Of a stretch of 64,000 nt of DNA, positions 34,844-45,535 are shown piece by piece. Below the pieces are notes generated by a model that saw only the letters and a program-made list of their open reading frames with translations, did no database searches and had not been told where the DNA came from. Each line of letters opens with the position of its first letter. Position 1 is the first letter of the stretch. The translations under genes were made by a program, and so were the position numbers. The DNA is from Romanomermis culicivorax (taxonomy: Eukaryota > Nematoda > Enoplea > Mermithida > Mermithidae). Location: positions 124,001 through 188,000 of the forward strand of contig CAWUHX010000368.1 in the NCBI GenBank assembly GCA_963922205.1, given 5' to 3'.

Positions 34844-35002
34844 ATATTATATATATTTTTTATATTTTTATGTTTTTATACCTTATAACATAGACCTATG
34901 TTTTAACATATGGCTTCTATGCTATAACATGTGGCTTCAATATAGAGAATTTGTTGAAAAAAAGTTTTGTGTTATAACATGAGCGGGCTATGTTTTAACA
35001 TG

Positions 35003-35734
35003 AGTAGTAACCCCGGACCGTATAGGTCATATGGTTAAGCAAATCCCTATCTTTTGTGTATACCTATAATTTGGCATTTTTGGCCGATTTATAGGTTGTA
35101 TGGTAAGCATATACCGTCCATTTTTTTGTCGATTTATAGTTCCTATGGTTAAGCATGCAGGTTCAAGAGTTACCATAATAGTAGAATTACACTAATATTG
35201 GGATTATGGTAATAGTAGAGTTAGCATAATAGTCGTGTTACTGTAGGTGAAAAAGGAAAATTGATGTTGAACAAAAAATGGAAAATGAAAACTAAAGTGA
35301 ACAAAAAATGGAAAATGAAAACTAAAGTGAACAAAAAATGGAAAAGAAACAAAAAGAAAGCATCTATGAAAAACAACTTCCTCCATGGGCAGAGGAAGTC
35401 TCTCAAAAATTTGCACCCCCAGACCCCCTTTGACAAAGGGGCGCTACCTGCAGGTGTAAATATGGTCGGAGGTCCCATTCCTGAACAATCATTCCAGTCA
35501 GAAATTGTCAGATTGATCAGATTGGTCATGGTCTGTTCTATAAGCAAAATCTCCAAATAGTCTATATGCCATGAAACATTATTCCTACAGGTGCATACGT
35601 ACCTGTGGAAAAATGACCAAAGAGGTCTGTTATAGAAAAATGACCAGAATGAGCCAAGTATAGAAAAATGTGTAGAAAATTTGGAGATCTTGGAGAGTTC
35701 AAAAAATCTATACGTAACAAAAGAAAAACTTTTA
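35003..35734 (+). repeat. Polinton left terminal inverted repeat
   Basis: Matches the reverse complement of 38413-39064 along its length, including the ACAAAAAATGGAAAATGAAA repeats at 35265-35345 (a 30-bp unit present about 2.6 times), which are fewer on the right side. That explains much of the length difference. It ends at AAGAAAAACTTTTA, after which the two sides diverge. Confidence 0.85.
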
Positions 35735-35789
35735 AATCAATGTACCAATTTTGTTTCATTGTGAAATAATTATTTAGTCCAACTAAAAA

Positions 35790-36165
35790 AATAAAAAAAG
35801 AAAAATGAAGTGAACAAAAATGGAAAAGAAATAAAAACAAAAAGAATAAAAATGACTCCCTCCACCCACAGAGGAAGTCTTCCAAAAAAAGCACCCTTGG
35901 GCTCCAAAATGAGAGGTGCGCCATCTGCAGGTATACAGAGTAGCTAATCCGAAGCCCTGCATTTTTGAATGATCATCCAAATTGGAATGGTCATATATGT
36001 CAGTAATGCTCAGTTCTACAAGTAGAAGCTCTAAAAGTCTATATATGTGATGAAACATCATTCCTACGGGTTCGTACCTATAAGGTCATGGAAAAATGAC
36101 CAAAAAGGTCTTTTATGGAAAAATTGACCGGAAAGAGCCTGGTATAGAAAAACATGTAGAAAATT
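35790..36165 (+). repeat. Internal second copy of the inner part of the left inverted repeat
   Basis: This segment repeats, in direct orientation and with moderate divergence, the sequence of about 35290-35690: the AAAGTGAACAAAAAATGG block, GAGGAAGTCT, CATCTGCAGGT, GGTCATATATGTC and TGGAAAAATGACCAAA. It appears to be an internal tandem duplication next to the left inverted repeat; the right side has no counterpart. Confidence 0.7.
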
Positions 36166-36706
36166 AAAGACAGTTTAGAGGTAAAAATGGAACTGTCCTT
36201 GGTGTAGAAACTGTAATTGATCCTACAAAAATAGATGAGGGAAAGACAGAAAGAGAACACAGCAAGCATATACACAAAGAAAACTGTGCCAGAGGTTAAA
36301 GGTCTACTAAAACATTGATGCTAGACATACACACAAGATAGGATGTGTATAGAAACTGATACATCTTATAATACATACTGATTTATACAGGTAAATGTCT
36401 GATTTTGTATACCAGCTGTTTTCCAAAACAAACATAAAGAGATTAGACCGCTCAAGCCCATTTGGATCATAAAATCAGCTATAAATGCTAGAAAAGGTCA
36501 AAGGTTCTATAAAAAGCTGGTAGCAAGAGACGCTTAACCTAGAAGCTTCAAAGAAAAAGGGGAGAAAAACTGAAAAGATTCAACCAAAAAGGCAGAATAA
36601 ACCAGAAAAGCTTTAATGAGGAAAAAGAGGTATAAATAGGAAAAATAGACGAAGAAAAATCATTTTTGATTCTTGCTTGACCACTTTTTCCCACGACAAT
36701 GATGAA

Positions 36707-36814
36707 ATGGAAATGATCTTCATCGCATTCATCACTGCCTTGAGGGCCGCTTACGAGGCGTATGCTAGGTTGATATTAGAGACAAATTTTAAATTTAAAT
36801 TAATAGAGATATAA
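36707..36814 (+). CDS. 35-codon micro-ORF inside the Polinton derivative
   Basis: An ATG-started frame encoding MEMIFIAFITALRAAYEAYA and a short basic tail, ending in TAA. It lies just downstream of the two minus-strand genes, on the opposite strand. The composition is helix-like and more protein-like than the flanks, but the length is within chance expectation. Confidence 0.2.
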   Translation: MEMIFIAFITALRAAYEAYARLILETNFKFKLIEI

Positions 36815-36838
36815 TTTGAACATTGAAAAATATTATTA

Positions 36839-37414
36839 TTAATTTAGCACCATTTTTGATGACAATTGATGTCGACACCCTGGACAACGGACTATTCTAT
36901 GTGGAGTCTTTTTTAAGAATGAGGAATGTCCTTTTAGATGTTTAACTTTATGTTGTTTTTGATGTTGATGATGATGATGACCATTATTTAACTTTTTATT
37001 GCTCTTTATATGTACCATAGAATTTATGTGTTTAGGCTTCCCAGGACCTTTTCCTTTCTGAATGTGATCACCCGTCTCATGTAATAAGTTGCTTGCTGCG
37101 CTTTGTCCATGCTCAGAAGCACTTTCTCTAAAAGAATGTCCTTCTACTACATCACCTGCAATTTTAGAACCTGGAGCAAGTGCATGCTTTCCTGCATATT
37201 TTAACAAAGGCATAGCTAGATGCCACAAACTCTGGAGAAAATTACCCAATCCTGCTCCCTGGTGTCTATAATAAAATGGGTATGCTGCTCTAAAACTCTC
37301 TAAGGTGCCACCTAGCTGGAATTGATTACCTTGAATGCTATGTTGATAAATATTGACCCAGTAATCAACAGTTTCAGGAACATATACTGTGTGATATCTT
37401 GCTTCATAAATCAA
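36839..37414 (-). CDS. Polinton-type minor virion protein (core/condensing-like)
   Basis: An intact frame of about 190 codons. An N-terminal 50 residues with VPETVDYWVNIYQHS leads to a hydrophobic, Gly-rich amphipathic stretch (GAGLGNFLQSLWHLAMPLLK) followed by APGSKIAGDVVEGHSFRESA. This arrangement is characteristic of a small protein found in metazoan Polintons/adintoviruses, often compared with adenovirus core or minor capsid proteins. The C-terminal third is strongly basic and His-rich, with a final Cys pair (RCPGC). The counted start is TTG; no good ATG is seen at the expected position, so the true start is uncertain or in a lost exon. A role in lining the capsid or condensing DNA is inferred from family resemblance. 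Confidence 0.65.
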   Translation of the reverse strand: MIYEARYHTVYVPETVDYWVNIYQHSIQGNQFQLGGTLESFRAAYPFYYRHQGAGLGNFLQSLWHLAMPLLKYAGKHALAPGSKIAGDVVEGHSFRESASEHGQSAASNLLHETGDHIQKGKGPGKPKHINSMVHIKSNKKLNNGHHHHQHQKQHKVKHLKGHSSFLKKTPHRIVRCPGCRHQLSSKMVLN

Positions 37415-37798
37415 AATGAATGAGTGAATAAATGAATAAATTAAGAAATTTTGCGAAAATTCAATGTGACAACAACATGTCCAAATGCAAATGAATGAAT
37501 AAATTCTAGTAAAAAGTTGATACTTTTATTATAGGAATGAAGGAGTACGTCACCGGAAATGTAATTTAACTATAACATTCCCAAATTGGAATGGTATAAA
37601 TTTATTCATACTGTTTTTTAAATTAATTTCAAGTACGATAATTTCTTTTAACTGAATGGGTATATAGTGAAGTATTTAGTATAATCGACTTACAATATCT
37701 TTGCATTTTCCCTGCACATTTACTATATGTAAAAGTGGTGCCAAAGTATTTCCAACAAATTGATTTTCAATAATATTACAGTAAACATAAAAACTCTG

Positions 37799-38412
37799 TC
37801 AATCGTTTAAATTTGGTGGTTGAATCCCTAACATATATAAATGTTCATTCACTGGATCAGCAAGAAAAACAAATTTGGATAGTGGAATATACATGTTAGA
37901 ATTTTGTGGCTTCTCTCCAACAGTATATAGGTTAATATTGACACTTCTATTTAGAAAATCTTCAGCAGTTGCATCAGAAGCAGTGTTAGTAGTGCTAAAA
38001 CTTAGAATCTCCATCGAACAGTTGCTTAGATCAATTCTATACAAACTTGTGCCACTTTTTATTTTCAAATTAACCAATCCTCGACCATGTTCATCATATG
38101 AAAACATGATTTCAATGTCAGTTCCTGCAATTGCTGCTCCAATTTTTACATTCAATTTGTCAATTAACTCAGATACCTTCAAGTTATGTTTTTCAAAAAC
38201 TATAACTTTAATTTCTTCAAAAGGTTCAACTTTATTTTCAACACCATCCATAATTAATGTTATTACATTATCTACACCATAGTTGGAAATTGTAGCCCAG
38301 CTATAAGGGTATATTATTTCACTTAACCCTACTTCCCAATTACAATCTAGCTTCAGACGGTAGGGTAGATGGGCTGAAAAATCTGGGGGTATGTTTCCAT
38401 ATTCCCTATTAC
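37799..38412 (-). CDS. Polinton-associated conserved virion-type protein, N-terminus missing
   Basis: The frame is open from the inner edge of the right inverted repeat (about 38412) to the stop at 37801-37799, about 204 codons. An internal ATG at 38251 would give 150 residues, but the recognisable family segment lies upstream of it: LPYRLKLDCNWEVGLSEIIY, then PYSWATISNYG. The WEVGL-EI-YP-SW pattern near the N-terminus is shared by a protein widespread in invertebrate Polinton-like elements. The exact role is not established to my knowledge; a structural (capsid-associated) role is inferred from the neighbours. The first residues of the family are absent because the inverted repeat starts there. 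Confidence 0.6.
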
Positions 38413-39064
38413 TAAAAGTTTTTCTTTTGTTACGTAAAGATTTTTTGAACTCTCCTAGATCTTCAAATTTTCTACACGTTTTTCTATACTTGGCTGATTC
38501 TGGTCATTTTTCTATAACAGAGCTTTTTGGTCATTTTTCCACAGGTAATCGACTTTATACATATGCACTGGTAGGAATGTTTCATCATTTATAGACTTTT
38601 TGAGATTTTACTTATAGATCAGACCATTACTGACCAATCTGACAATCTGACTGGAACAATCATTCAGGAATGGGACCTTCGACCATATTTATGCCTGCAG
38701 GTGGCGCCCTTTTATTAAATAGGGTCCAGGGCGCAAATTTTTGAGAGACTTCCTCTACATATGGAGGAAGTCGTTTTCATACATGCTTTCTTTTTGTTTC
38801 TTTTCCATGTTCTGTTCACTTTAGTTTTTGTTTTCCATTTTTTCTTCAACATCAATTTTCCTTTTTCACAGTAACACGACTATTATCTTAACTCTACTAT
38901 TACCATAATCCAAATAGTACCGTAATTCTACTATTACGGTAACTCTTGAACCTGCATGCTTACCATACGACCTATAGATCGGCCAAAAAAGCCGAATTAT
39001 AGGTCGTACACAAAAGATAGGGATATGCTTAACCATACGACCTATACGGTCCGGGGTTACTACT
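38413..39064 (-). repeat. Polinton right terminal inverted repeat
   Basis: Inverse counterpart of 35003-35734. The inner edge is at TAAAAGTTTTTCTTTTGTTA and the outer end is GGTCCGGGGTTACTACT. Differences from the left copy are scattered substitutions and short indels, so the two repeats have drifted since insertion. Confidence 0.85.
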
Positions 39065-39070
39065 AACATG

Positions 39071-40860
39071 GGCCCACATTATAGCGGGCTATGTTATAGT
39101 ATAAGGCTGTGTTATAACACATGGCGTTATACTGTAGGTATATTTAATGTACAGCATGTTTATACATTGTTCTGTATGGCATTAAGGTCGTTTTTTGGTT
39201 TAAAGTGTATATCTTTCAACAGGCGGATTTTGAGTGTTGTGACAAACAGACAGACAGACGGTCACTTCAATTTTAGTATTATAGACTGTACTTCTTTGCA
39301 CTCGATCCACAAAGTTTCCTGCTTCAAAATAAAGCACAGGTTGTGTTTATTCTACTGTCGACATGGCGCTGAATCTTCGCTGACTTTTCTGGGTTTTCGG
39401 ATTTTTTGATTTCTTACTCCCTGGCTCGATACGGCCAAGATTTTCTGCAATACAGTCAGAAGACGCATATTTCACATAAAAATGATTTTTATCGCGTCAG
39501 ATTATCTATGATAACGTTATTTCGAGAATTTTCTATCTTTTTGAATTTTGTGAAAATTTTTGGCATTTCGATGCATTGTTGAACTGACGAATAACGGAAA
39601 TTCGATAGGGACAATATTTTGTGCGTCCTTATCGAATTTGTATGTGTAATTTTACATTTTTATAGTTTGAATGGATAATACAACGACTTTGATGCAGTTT
39701 TCACGACGAAAATGAGGAAAAAGGGATTATTGGGTCGATTTTACCATACAGTACGTTAGAGATAATCTCTTGAGAAAGTTTCCCACTTTTCAATTCTTTG
39801 TTGTGCATACTCACAAGTTCTGTCGAGTAAATTATGAATATTATGAACGCATTCAATGACCATCTGCCTACGCTGACCAAGTGAAACCTAACGGAATTTT
39901 TGTAGTAAAGGACGAAAAAGTGCTTTCTCTTAGTTCCTTATCGTATTGTATTCGAAATGGAACTTGGGATCGGGGTAAAATGGAAGATAATACGACTTAC
40001 TTGCTTACAAGTTATTATTTAGGTTCATAAGAGAAGGTGCGAAGTCAAGGCGCAGCAAAGTAATGTCGAAAAGCAATAGTCCCCACATTTCGAACCTTAC
40101 GATCGCATTCTTCATCACATTTTAGATAAATTATGTTCAAGTTGAAAAACAAAAGCTTAGCAAACCTAAAATTCAAAAGAAAATATCAGTATTCACCATC
40201 GTCTTTGGGCGAAAAATTTGATAGACCTGTCTGCGCGACGAAAACTGAGAAAAAGTAAAATCGGAGGAGGCTTCCGGAAATTCGATACTCATCGAACGGG
40301 GCTTATGGCGAGCGGGTCATTCCTATCAGTTCAAGGCCACCGAATCTAAGTCAACGCAGCCGTAGTTATGTAATGAGAATGAAGGAAAAATTTCTGACTA
40401 TGTTGGATTTGGGTTTAGCTGATAAGGCCTGATCATTTTAGTTTTTTGGCAGTATTGGTTTGGGATTGTGAGTTTGGTATTTATCTGGTTTGTCCGGTGT
40501 TTGTTTTTGCCGGCTGATTCTGATTTCTGCTGACTTTTGGAAGACATTAAAAAGAAAACATAATAAACGACTAAATATATAAAACAATCGGTTCTGCCTG
40601 ATGCTGGGTCGGTTCATCTTGGCGACATCAGACTGCGGCAGTAGTTTAGCAGTTTATGCCCTCGTCCGCACTGCAGGAAGGGCGGTAATGCGCCGGGTAC
40701 GGCCTGCAGTTATTATTGAAGATGAGCTGATATGAGTTAATCCAGTCTAAATAAAAATATTTCGTTACTTGTTTTGCCTAGTCTGGTTCTCTCTTTTCGG
40801 TTCGTTACTTTTCTCTCCTTATCGTTTCTTTTCTTTTGTACTTTATTTTCATCTTTCTTT
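39071..40860. other. Interval between Polinton and secreted-protein gene, no gene
   Basis: The first 60 bp continue the palindromic TGTTATAACA motifs. GTTGTGACAAACAGACAGAC (about 39236) resembles a motif seen in many invertebrate repeats. The remaining 1.5 kb has no recognisable coding or structural signal. Confidence 0.4.
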
Positions 40861-40968
40861 CAGTCGATGAATATCTTTCTTCCAACATGGATATGGTTAT
40901 GTTTGATAGAAGAGTCGTTACCGGGACGTTTCGTTAATTTAAAATTCCAAATTCCACAAATTTACAAC

Positions 40969-43893
40969 ATGAATATCACTTTTTCTCTATATATTTCGCC
41001 GTGCTTTATACTGTGCGGGTAAACATAGTAGGCCAAGAACTGGCTTTTTCACAATAAGCGGACTACAGCAATATTCTGTGGTATATTCACGACGATATTT
41101 GTGGTCAAGTAAGACAACAAATTATAAGACCTCTGATGGCATTATAGCTACATAATTTTCACGAAATATAGCATCTTCATTTCCTCTTATAGGCAACTTG
41201 ATGCTTATGAAGCTTATCAGAATCAACATGAAATATACAATACATTTAAACATTCTATCTTCGCTGTTCATTGTGAGTTTATGGGAAAAGGAATGTCAAT
41301 CATTAAATCATACTTTCCATTTTCAGATAAATCGTAAATTGACGTCACGTGAGTGCAGTTTGAGAAAGTTTCCGATATCTGAAGATTTTCTGTTTTCCAG
41401 CAGTTCCTATCGGGCTCAGTGGCAAGGAGAAAGTTGAAGAACTGATGCAGCCTGTATGCAACGAAGGCTTGCAGACACGTGAGTTCTAAAGTGAAAATTG
41501 ACACAAATTAGTATTGACTTCACGGAGTGGTGAACAAAAAAAATTTACTGTACAGTAGTTGCTGATTGGGTGGCCTCACAAATTTTCACTTCCATGTGAT
41601 TTTAACATGGTAAAACGGCAGAAATAGTGCTTGCTTTTTCCGGTTTTTTCATTTTACAAGCATTTCAAGGAGAAAACCGATTATAAATTTATCAATCATG
41701 TCAGTGTCAAATAGAGCTGAAGTGTTCTCTGGGTGGAAGTATAACTCAGCAAGTCTTTCATTGGCTTTTTGTTTTTGAACACGACGGATGCAATAGAAAA
41801 AACGACAAATAAATTAACTCTGTGTTAGAAATCGTTCATACGACGCTCACTGTAAAATGTTTGCACTCGAAAATTGTTATTACCTGGGGCCGGTTTCTCG
41901 AAGCTGACGAAAATTTCCTCAGCGAAGTAAGTTCGTCAGCGAAATTTTCGAATTCGTTGACGAGGTTTCTGGAACCTCATTTTTTGGATTTCCCAAAGCT
42001 TCCGAACCATTTTTAAGCCGTTGACGAAATCTCGTCAATGATTTCGGCAACGAACTTTGGTTCGTTGACTTGCGAAAAGATGTAAAATGTGAACATGAAA
42101 CAAGAGAACTAATGAATGTTAAGCCATAACGTTACTTCATGCCTCTCGTGAATAGACATAAAAATTCTGAAAATGCGTAAATTCCCCACTTATGGGTAAT
42201 ATAGGTATGCGAATTCTATTTTTTATGCAAGACGAGAATAATCCTAATATTGAGCATACGAAACCTAATCTAATGTCTCACTTTTGAAATTAGAGATCGC
42301 AATTATCAGAAAATGCAATTATAATATGGCTCATACTCCAAGTCGTGCGACCCCTAGAAGTGCATAAATTTTCCTATTTTTTTCAGCAGGTAGAAGACGT
42401 CGTATACCATAGTCTGTTTTTTATAAAATGCTTCCCAATAGAAAAGTGACACAAATAAGTCCTGTCGTCAAAACCGTTTACGTAAGAGCTCTTTCTCTAA
42501 AATTTTTTATCCGAAAAATTGCAGGTTAGATCAGTGTGCTCACAAGTTTCCAGTCCTATACGATATAGTATTGTTCATCAGCAAATCGTGCAAATCTGAA
42601 ATACTACTTGCTTTTCACTTTGATTATTTAGAAGCATTTCAAGAAAAACAGACTATAGTCACTGTATAAGGAAATTTTATGCGCTTCTGAGCTTAAGCAG
42701 TAGATAGGGGAATTTTTGTGATAAAAATGGCAATTTTCGCTCTCAAAATTTGATGCTTCAAGCACTGCTGTATTCTTACGCACTTTACACTAATTAATGG
42801 CACAGAAAAATTTTTCTCATTTATTTGCCTCATATTGAGTAAATTTACAGAACACAGTGTCTGACATGCCTAACTTGCATAAGTTGAAAGGAATCTATGT
42901 CAAAAATCGGAAAAATCGAAAATTTTCAACTTCTGTCTTACTGTAGCTAAGCGACTTTTGACTTTCAGACAAAATAAATATTATTTCGTTCTTAACGCAT
43001 CGAGTTACACTAAATGTGTGATTTTCAAATTGGATTTATTTTTTACTTATCACAATTAAGGTTAATTCTTCCCGAAATTTTCAGAAAAAAAAACAGTTAA
43101 CGAGCATTTCAAAAATGATACTGCTTGCAAAAAATACAAGACAGTCTTTTTTGATGCATGTCATCGTGCTGTAAAATGGCTGTAAATTGAAAACTGACAA
43201 GAATCTTTAGTACCGTCGCCAAAATACTTTACGTAAAGTTCCACCACTGAACTTTTTACTAAACTGACGCCCAAAAGTTCCACTTAACATATGACATAGC
43301 CCCGAAAATCATAACCCAGAAATTGTTCAACCCTGACCCAATTAGCGACTTTTCAAAGAGACCAGAAATTTTTAATTGCCAACTTCAACAAATTGGTGTC
43401 GATCGATAAGTTTCATTGGAAACATTCGTGCTTCAGAATGACGTACATTCATTTTTGGCGTATTTATTGGTGGTTACGGGTTTGGTCATAGTTTTGTTAA
43501 ATTCACTAGATTTTTCTTGATACTGATTTGAGATCTTGTTTTTCATACGCGGTGTTAATCGACGGCCCGTCAAATCAAAACAAAAATGTTAAATCTGAAT
43601 GAAACAGCTCAACTAAATGTTCTGTGTCTGTCTTAGTCGGGAAATTCATCAGCGATTTAACAGCTTCAACCAATGTCAGCGAATATTTCGATTCACATAA
43701 ATTTCTATTGGATTCGATTTCCGAAAAATATCACATTTTCAATGGAACGAAAAATATTACGCAAGAAAACTTTGCCGATTTCGTCCACAACGCTGAGAAT
43801 GTTTGTCACAATGTCTTCCATGTTCTTTTGCAATTGCCTCCCTTACAGAGTTTCGGGAACGCCATGTTGACATTGAAAGATAGTCTTGGATAA
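40969..43893 (+). CDS. Small secreted glycoprotein candidate, four exons, no recognised family
   Basis: Proposed exons 40969-41018, 41193-41272, 41401-41478 and 43637-43893 join in frame through GT-AG introns to give 154 residues. The start gives a convincing signal peptide (MNITFSLYISPCFILCG) followed by polar QLDAYEAYQNQHEIYNTF. Exon 3 encodes GLSGKEKVEELMQPVC and exon 4 encodes GKFISDLTASTNVSEYF and a hydrophobic end, LLQLPPLQSFGNAMLTLKDS. The mature part has two Cys (in PVCNE and NVCHN) and three N-glycosylation sequons (NVS, NGT, NIT). An alternative start with MKLIRINMKYTIHL in exon 2 needs an extra 22-bp exon (41327-41348) and fits less well. The 5' end may include a leader exon from the acceptor at 40861-40863. 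I do not recognise the protein. Confidence 0.6.
42409..42657. repeat. MITE, copy 1, in the secreted-protein gene intron
   Basis: Inverted ends ATAGTCTGTTTTTTATAAAA and AAGAAAAACAGACTATA, about 250 bp, non-coding. It is about 75-80% similar by eye to the copy at 43993-44241, in direct orientation. The TA at both ends would fit a Tc1/mariner-type TA duplication. It lies inside the 2.1-kb third intron. Confidence 0.65.
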
Positions 43894-43992
43894 TGTGAAA
43901 CATGTTTCATAACTTATTGTTAGTTTATAAGTTATTGAAGGAATTCAATATCTGTGAAAATCAAGATGTGGCCAAGCGTAAACGGAATCACA

Positions 43993-44241
43993 ATCTATTT
44001 TTTTTTTGTGAAATGCTTCCAAATAGAAAAGTGATACAAATCCGTACTGTCCTCAAAATCGTTTACATAGACCTCTTACTGTAAAATTTTTCATTCAAAA
44101 AATTGCGAAAGATTAGGACAGTATACTCACAAATTTCCAGTCCTATGTGATGTGTTGTTTGTCAGAAAACCGTGAAAATCTGAAATACTACTTACTTTCC
44201 ACTTTCATTATTTAGAAGCATTTCAAGAAAAACAGACTATA
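43993..44241. repeat. MITE, copy 2, 3' of the secreted-protein gene
   Basis: Shares with copy 1 the blocks AAATGCTTCC.AATAGAAAAG, TTTCCAGTCCTAT.., TCTGAAATACTACTT and TTTAGAAGCATTTCAAGAAA. The left end is more degraded (ATCTATTTTTTTTTTG). Confidence 0.65.
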
Positions 44242-44244
44242 TGT

Positions 44245-45394
44245 ACACTCGAAAAATGCATGCTCCTTATGTTTTTCATGCTGAACTCGATTTTCCTAAT
44301 CAGTTTTCATAAAGGAAATTTTCGTGTAAAGTACCATGTTTTCCATAACGCCCCGAAAATTGGCTTGATCTCCACTTAATTTTTGGAGTGAAGCTAGCAA
44401 ACATAGTGTCCCTAACAATAACGAGTCTCGCAGTTGTACCATGAAAAGACTAACTCCCCGTTTAGAATACACCAGATTTTCAGTCGAGTTCTCACCATGA
44501 CTAGTACTTCACTATTTCGGATCACGTGCTTGTCAACACTTTATCAACTCATAGTATGCTAAAATGAAGAGAATAAAATACCCACTTAGGAAAACAAGGA
44601 TAAATGCGATTTCGTCTTTTGAAAAAAATCTGTTCGTTTTTTCCGAATTCCATATTGCGTTCGAACAATACTATGATAAATAAATTATAAAATACTACAT
44701 AAAATAAAAACAATAGAATAAAAAATGCGACGACACATAACCGAAACGAAATTAATAAAGTAAATCAAACAATTACAAAAGAAAAAATACAGTAAAGCGA
44801 AGAAAACATAACAATAGTACAAACAGAACAGAAGGAAACAAGGGCACGAAAAATGAATTGAAGAGACCGGCAACCGTTCTAAGGATTTGATAGTATGTTA
44901 CTTGTTACTTGGTCATGACAAATTCGATACCAATTCATTATGAATGCTGAAAAAATAAAGGCACAATTGGAAAATGTATATGGAATAACCGTACTGTTTC
45001 GGTGGCCTATACGCGTTAGCTGATGTCTGACTTATCACGTAGCCGCTCAAGCAGAGGATTCGCTTGTTTCGCGACCTTTGTTTCACGAATAACGTAACAA
45101 TTATACTAACACTTTTTTCTAATGGTTTATGAATGATAAATAAAGTTCACAAAATAAGAACATCATAGTATAATAACGCAGGGAGAGTTATTTCTTGTGT
45201 AAAAATGCTTTCGAAAAAAATTACGCAGACAAACATTATATAAGCAACAAAATGTCACCCAACACGTCTCAAATTCGATTTAGAAAAGTGCCGGAATTTA
45301 GACGTACAAGAAAGAGGAAAATACTGAAAACATTGAAGTTATGAAAACAATATACGGGATGGCATGTTTTCCTAACACCCTACAACACAGAACA
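44245..45394. other. Interval between secreted-protein and capping-protein genes
   Basis: AT-rich, with a purine-biased tract at about 44690-44860. It includes the 3' flank of the capping-protein gene on the minus strand. No RNA gene or mobile-element boundary was recognised. Confidence 0.4.
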
Positions 45395-45535
45395 TCATTG
45401 GGGCTTCAATTCGGCGCCAATTTTATAATTCAAAATTTTATTCCACTCGAATTTGGCTCTAGTGACGGGCAATTGGCGTCTCAATGCTTTGAATGTCGTT
45501 TCGCTCATTGTAGCGTAATTTTCGCTGACGGCCGT
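45395..45535 (-). CDS. cap-1: Capping protein alpha exon 7 and stop
   Basis: Acceptor TTTTTTCAG. 46 codons containing [20 protein letters not shown] and ending AELKPQ with stop TGA at 45397-45395. Confidence 0.95.
   Translation of the reverse strand, partial: TAVSENYATMSETTFKALRRQLPVTRAKFEWNKILNYKIGAELKPQ

Larger units (their letters stand above)
35003..39064. mobile_element. Miniature Polinton/Maverick-type element with long terminal inverted repeats
   Basis: The ends AGTAGTAACCCCGGACC (35003) and its inverse ending ACTACT (39064) are flanked by the 6-bp duplication AACATG (34997-35002 and 39065-39070). Terminal inverted repeats of about 730 bp (35003-35734) and 650 bp (38413-39064), 5'-AG ends and a 6-bp target duplication are the hallmarks of Polintons (virus-like self-synthesising transposons, related to adintoviruses). 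Only two genes remain, both on the minus strand and both of the virion type. No DNA polymerase B, retroviral-type integrase, packaging ATPase, protease or major capsid gene is present. The total length of 4062 bp compares with 15-20 kb for complete Polintons. It is inferred to move with help supplied in trans. Confidence 0.85.

Noticed and set aside
39236..39262. GTTGTGACAAACAGACAGAC motif
   Set aside because: Seen in many invertebrate repeats, but no element boundary could be drawn here.
41327..41348. A 22-bp exon in the secreted-protein gene, with a start at 41201
   Set aside because: It splices in frame but gives a poor signal peptide; skipping it and starting at 40969 gives a better leader and the same downstream frame.
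41885..42060. GGGGCCGGTTTCTCGAAG-started block as a DNA-transposon MITE
   Set aside because: The start is suggestive and GACGAAA/TTTCGTC repeats occur, but no matching inverted end or target duplication was found.
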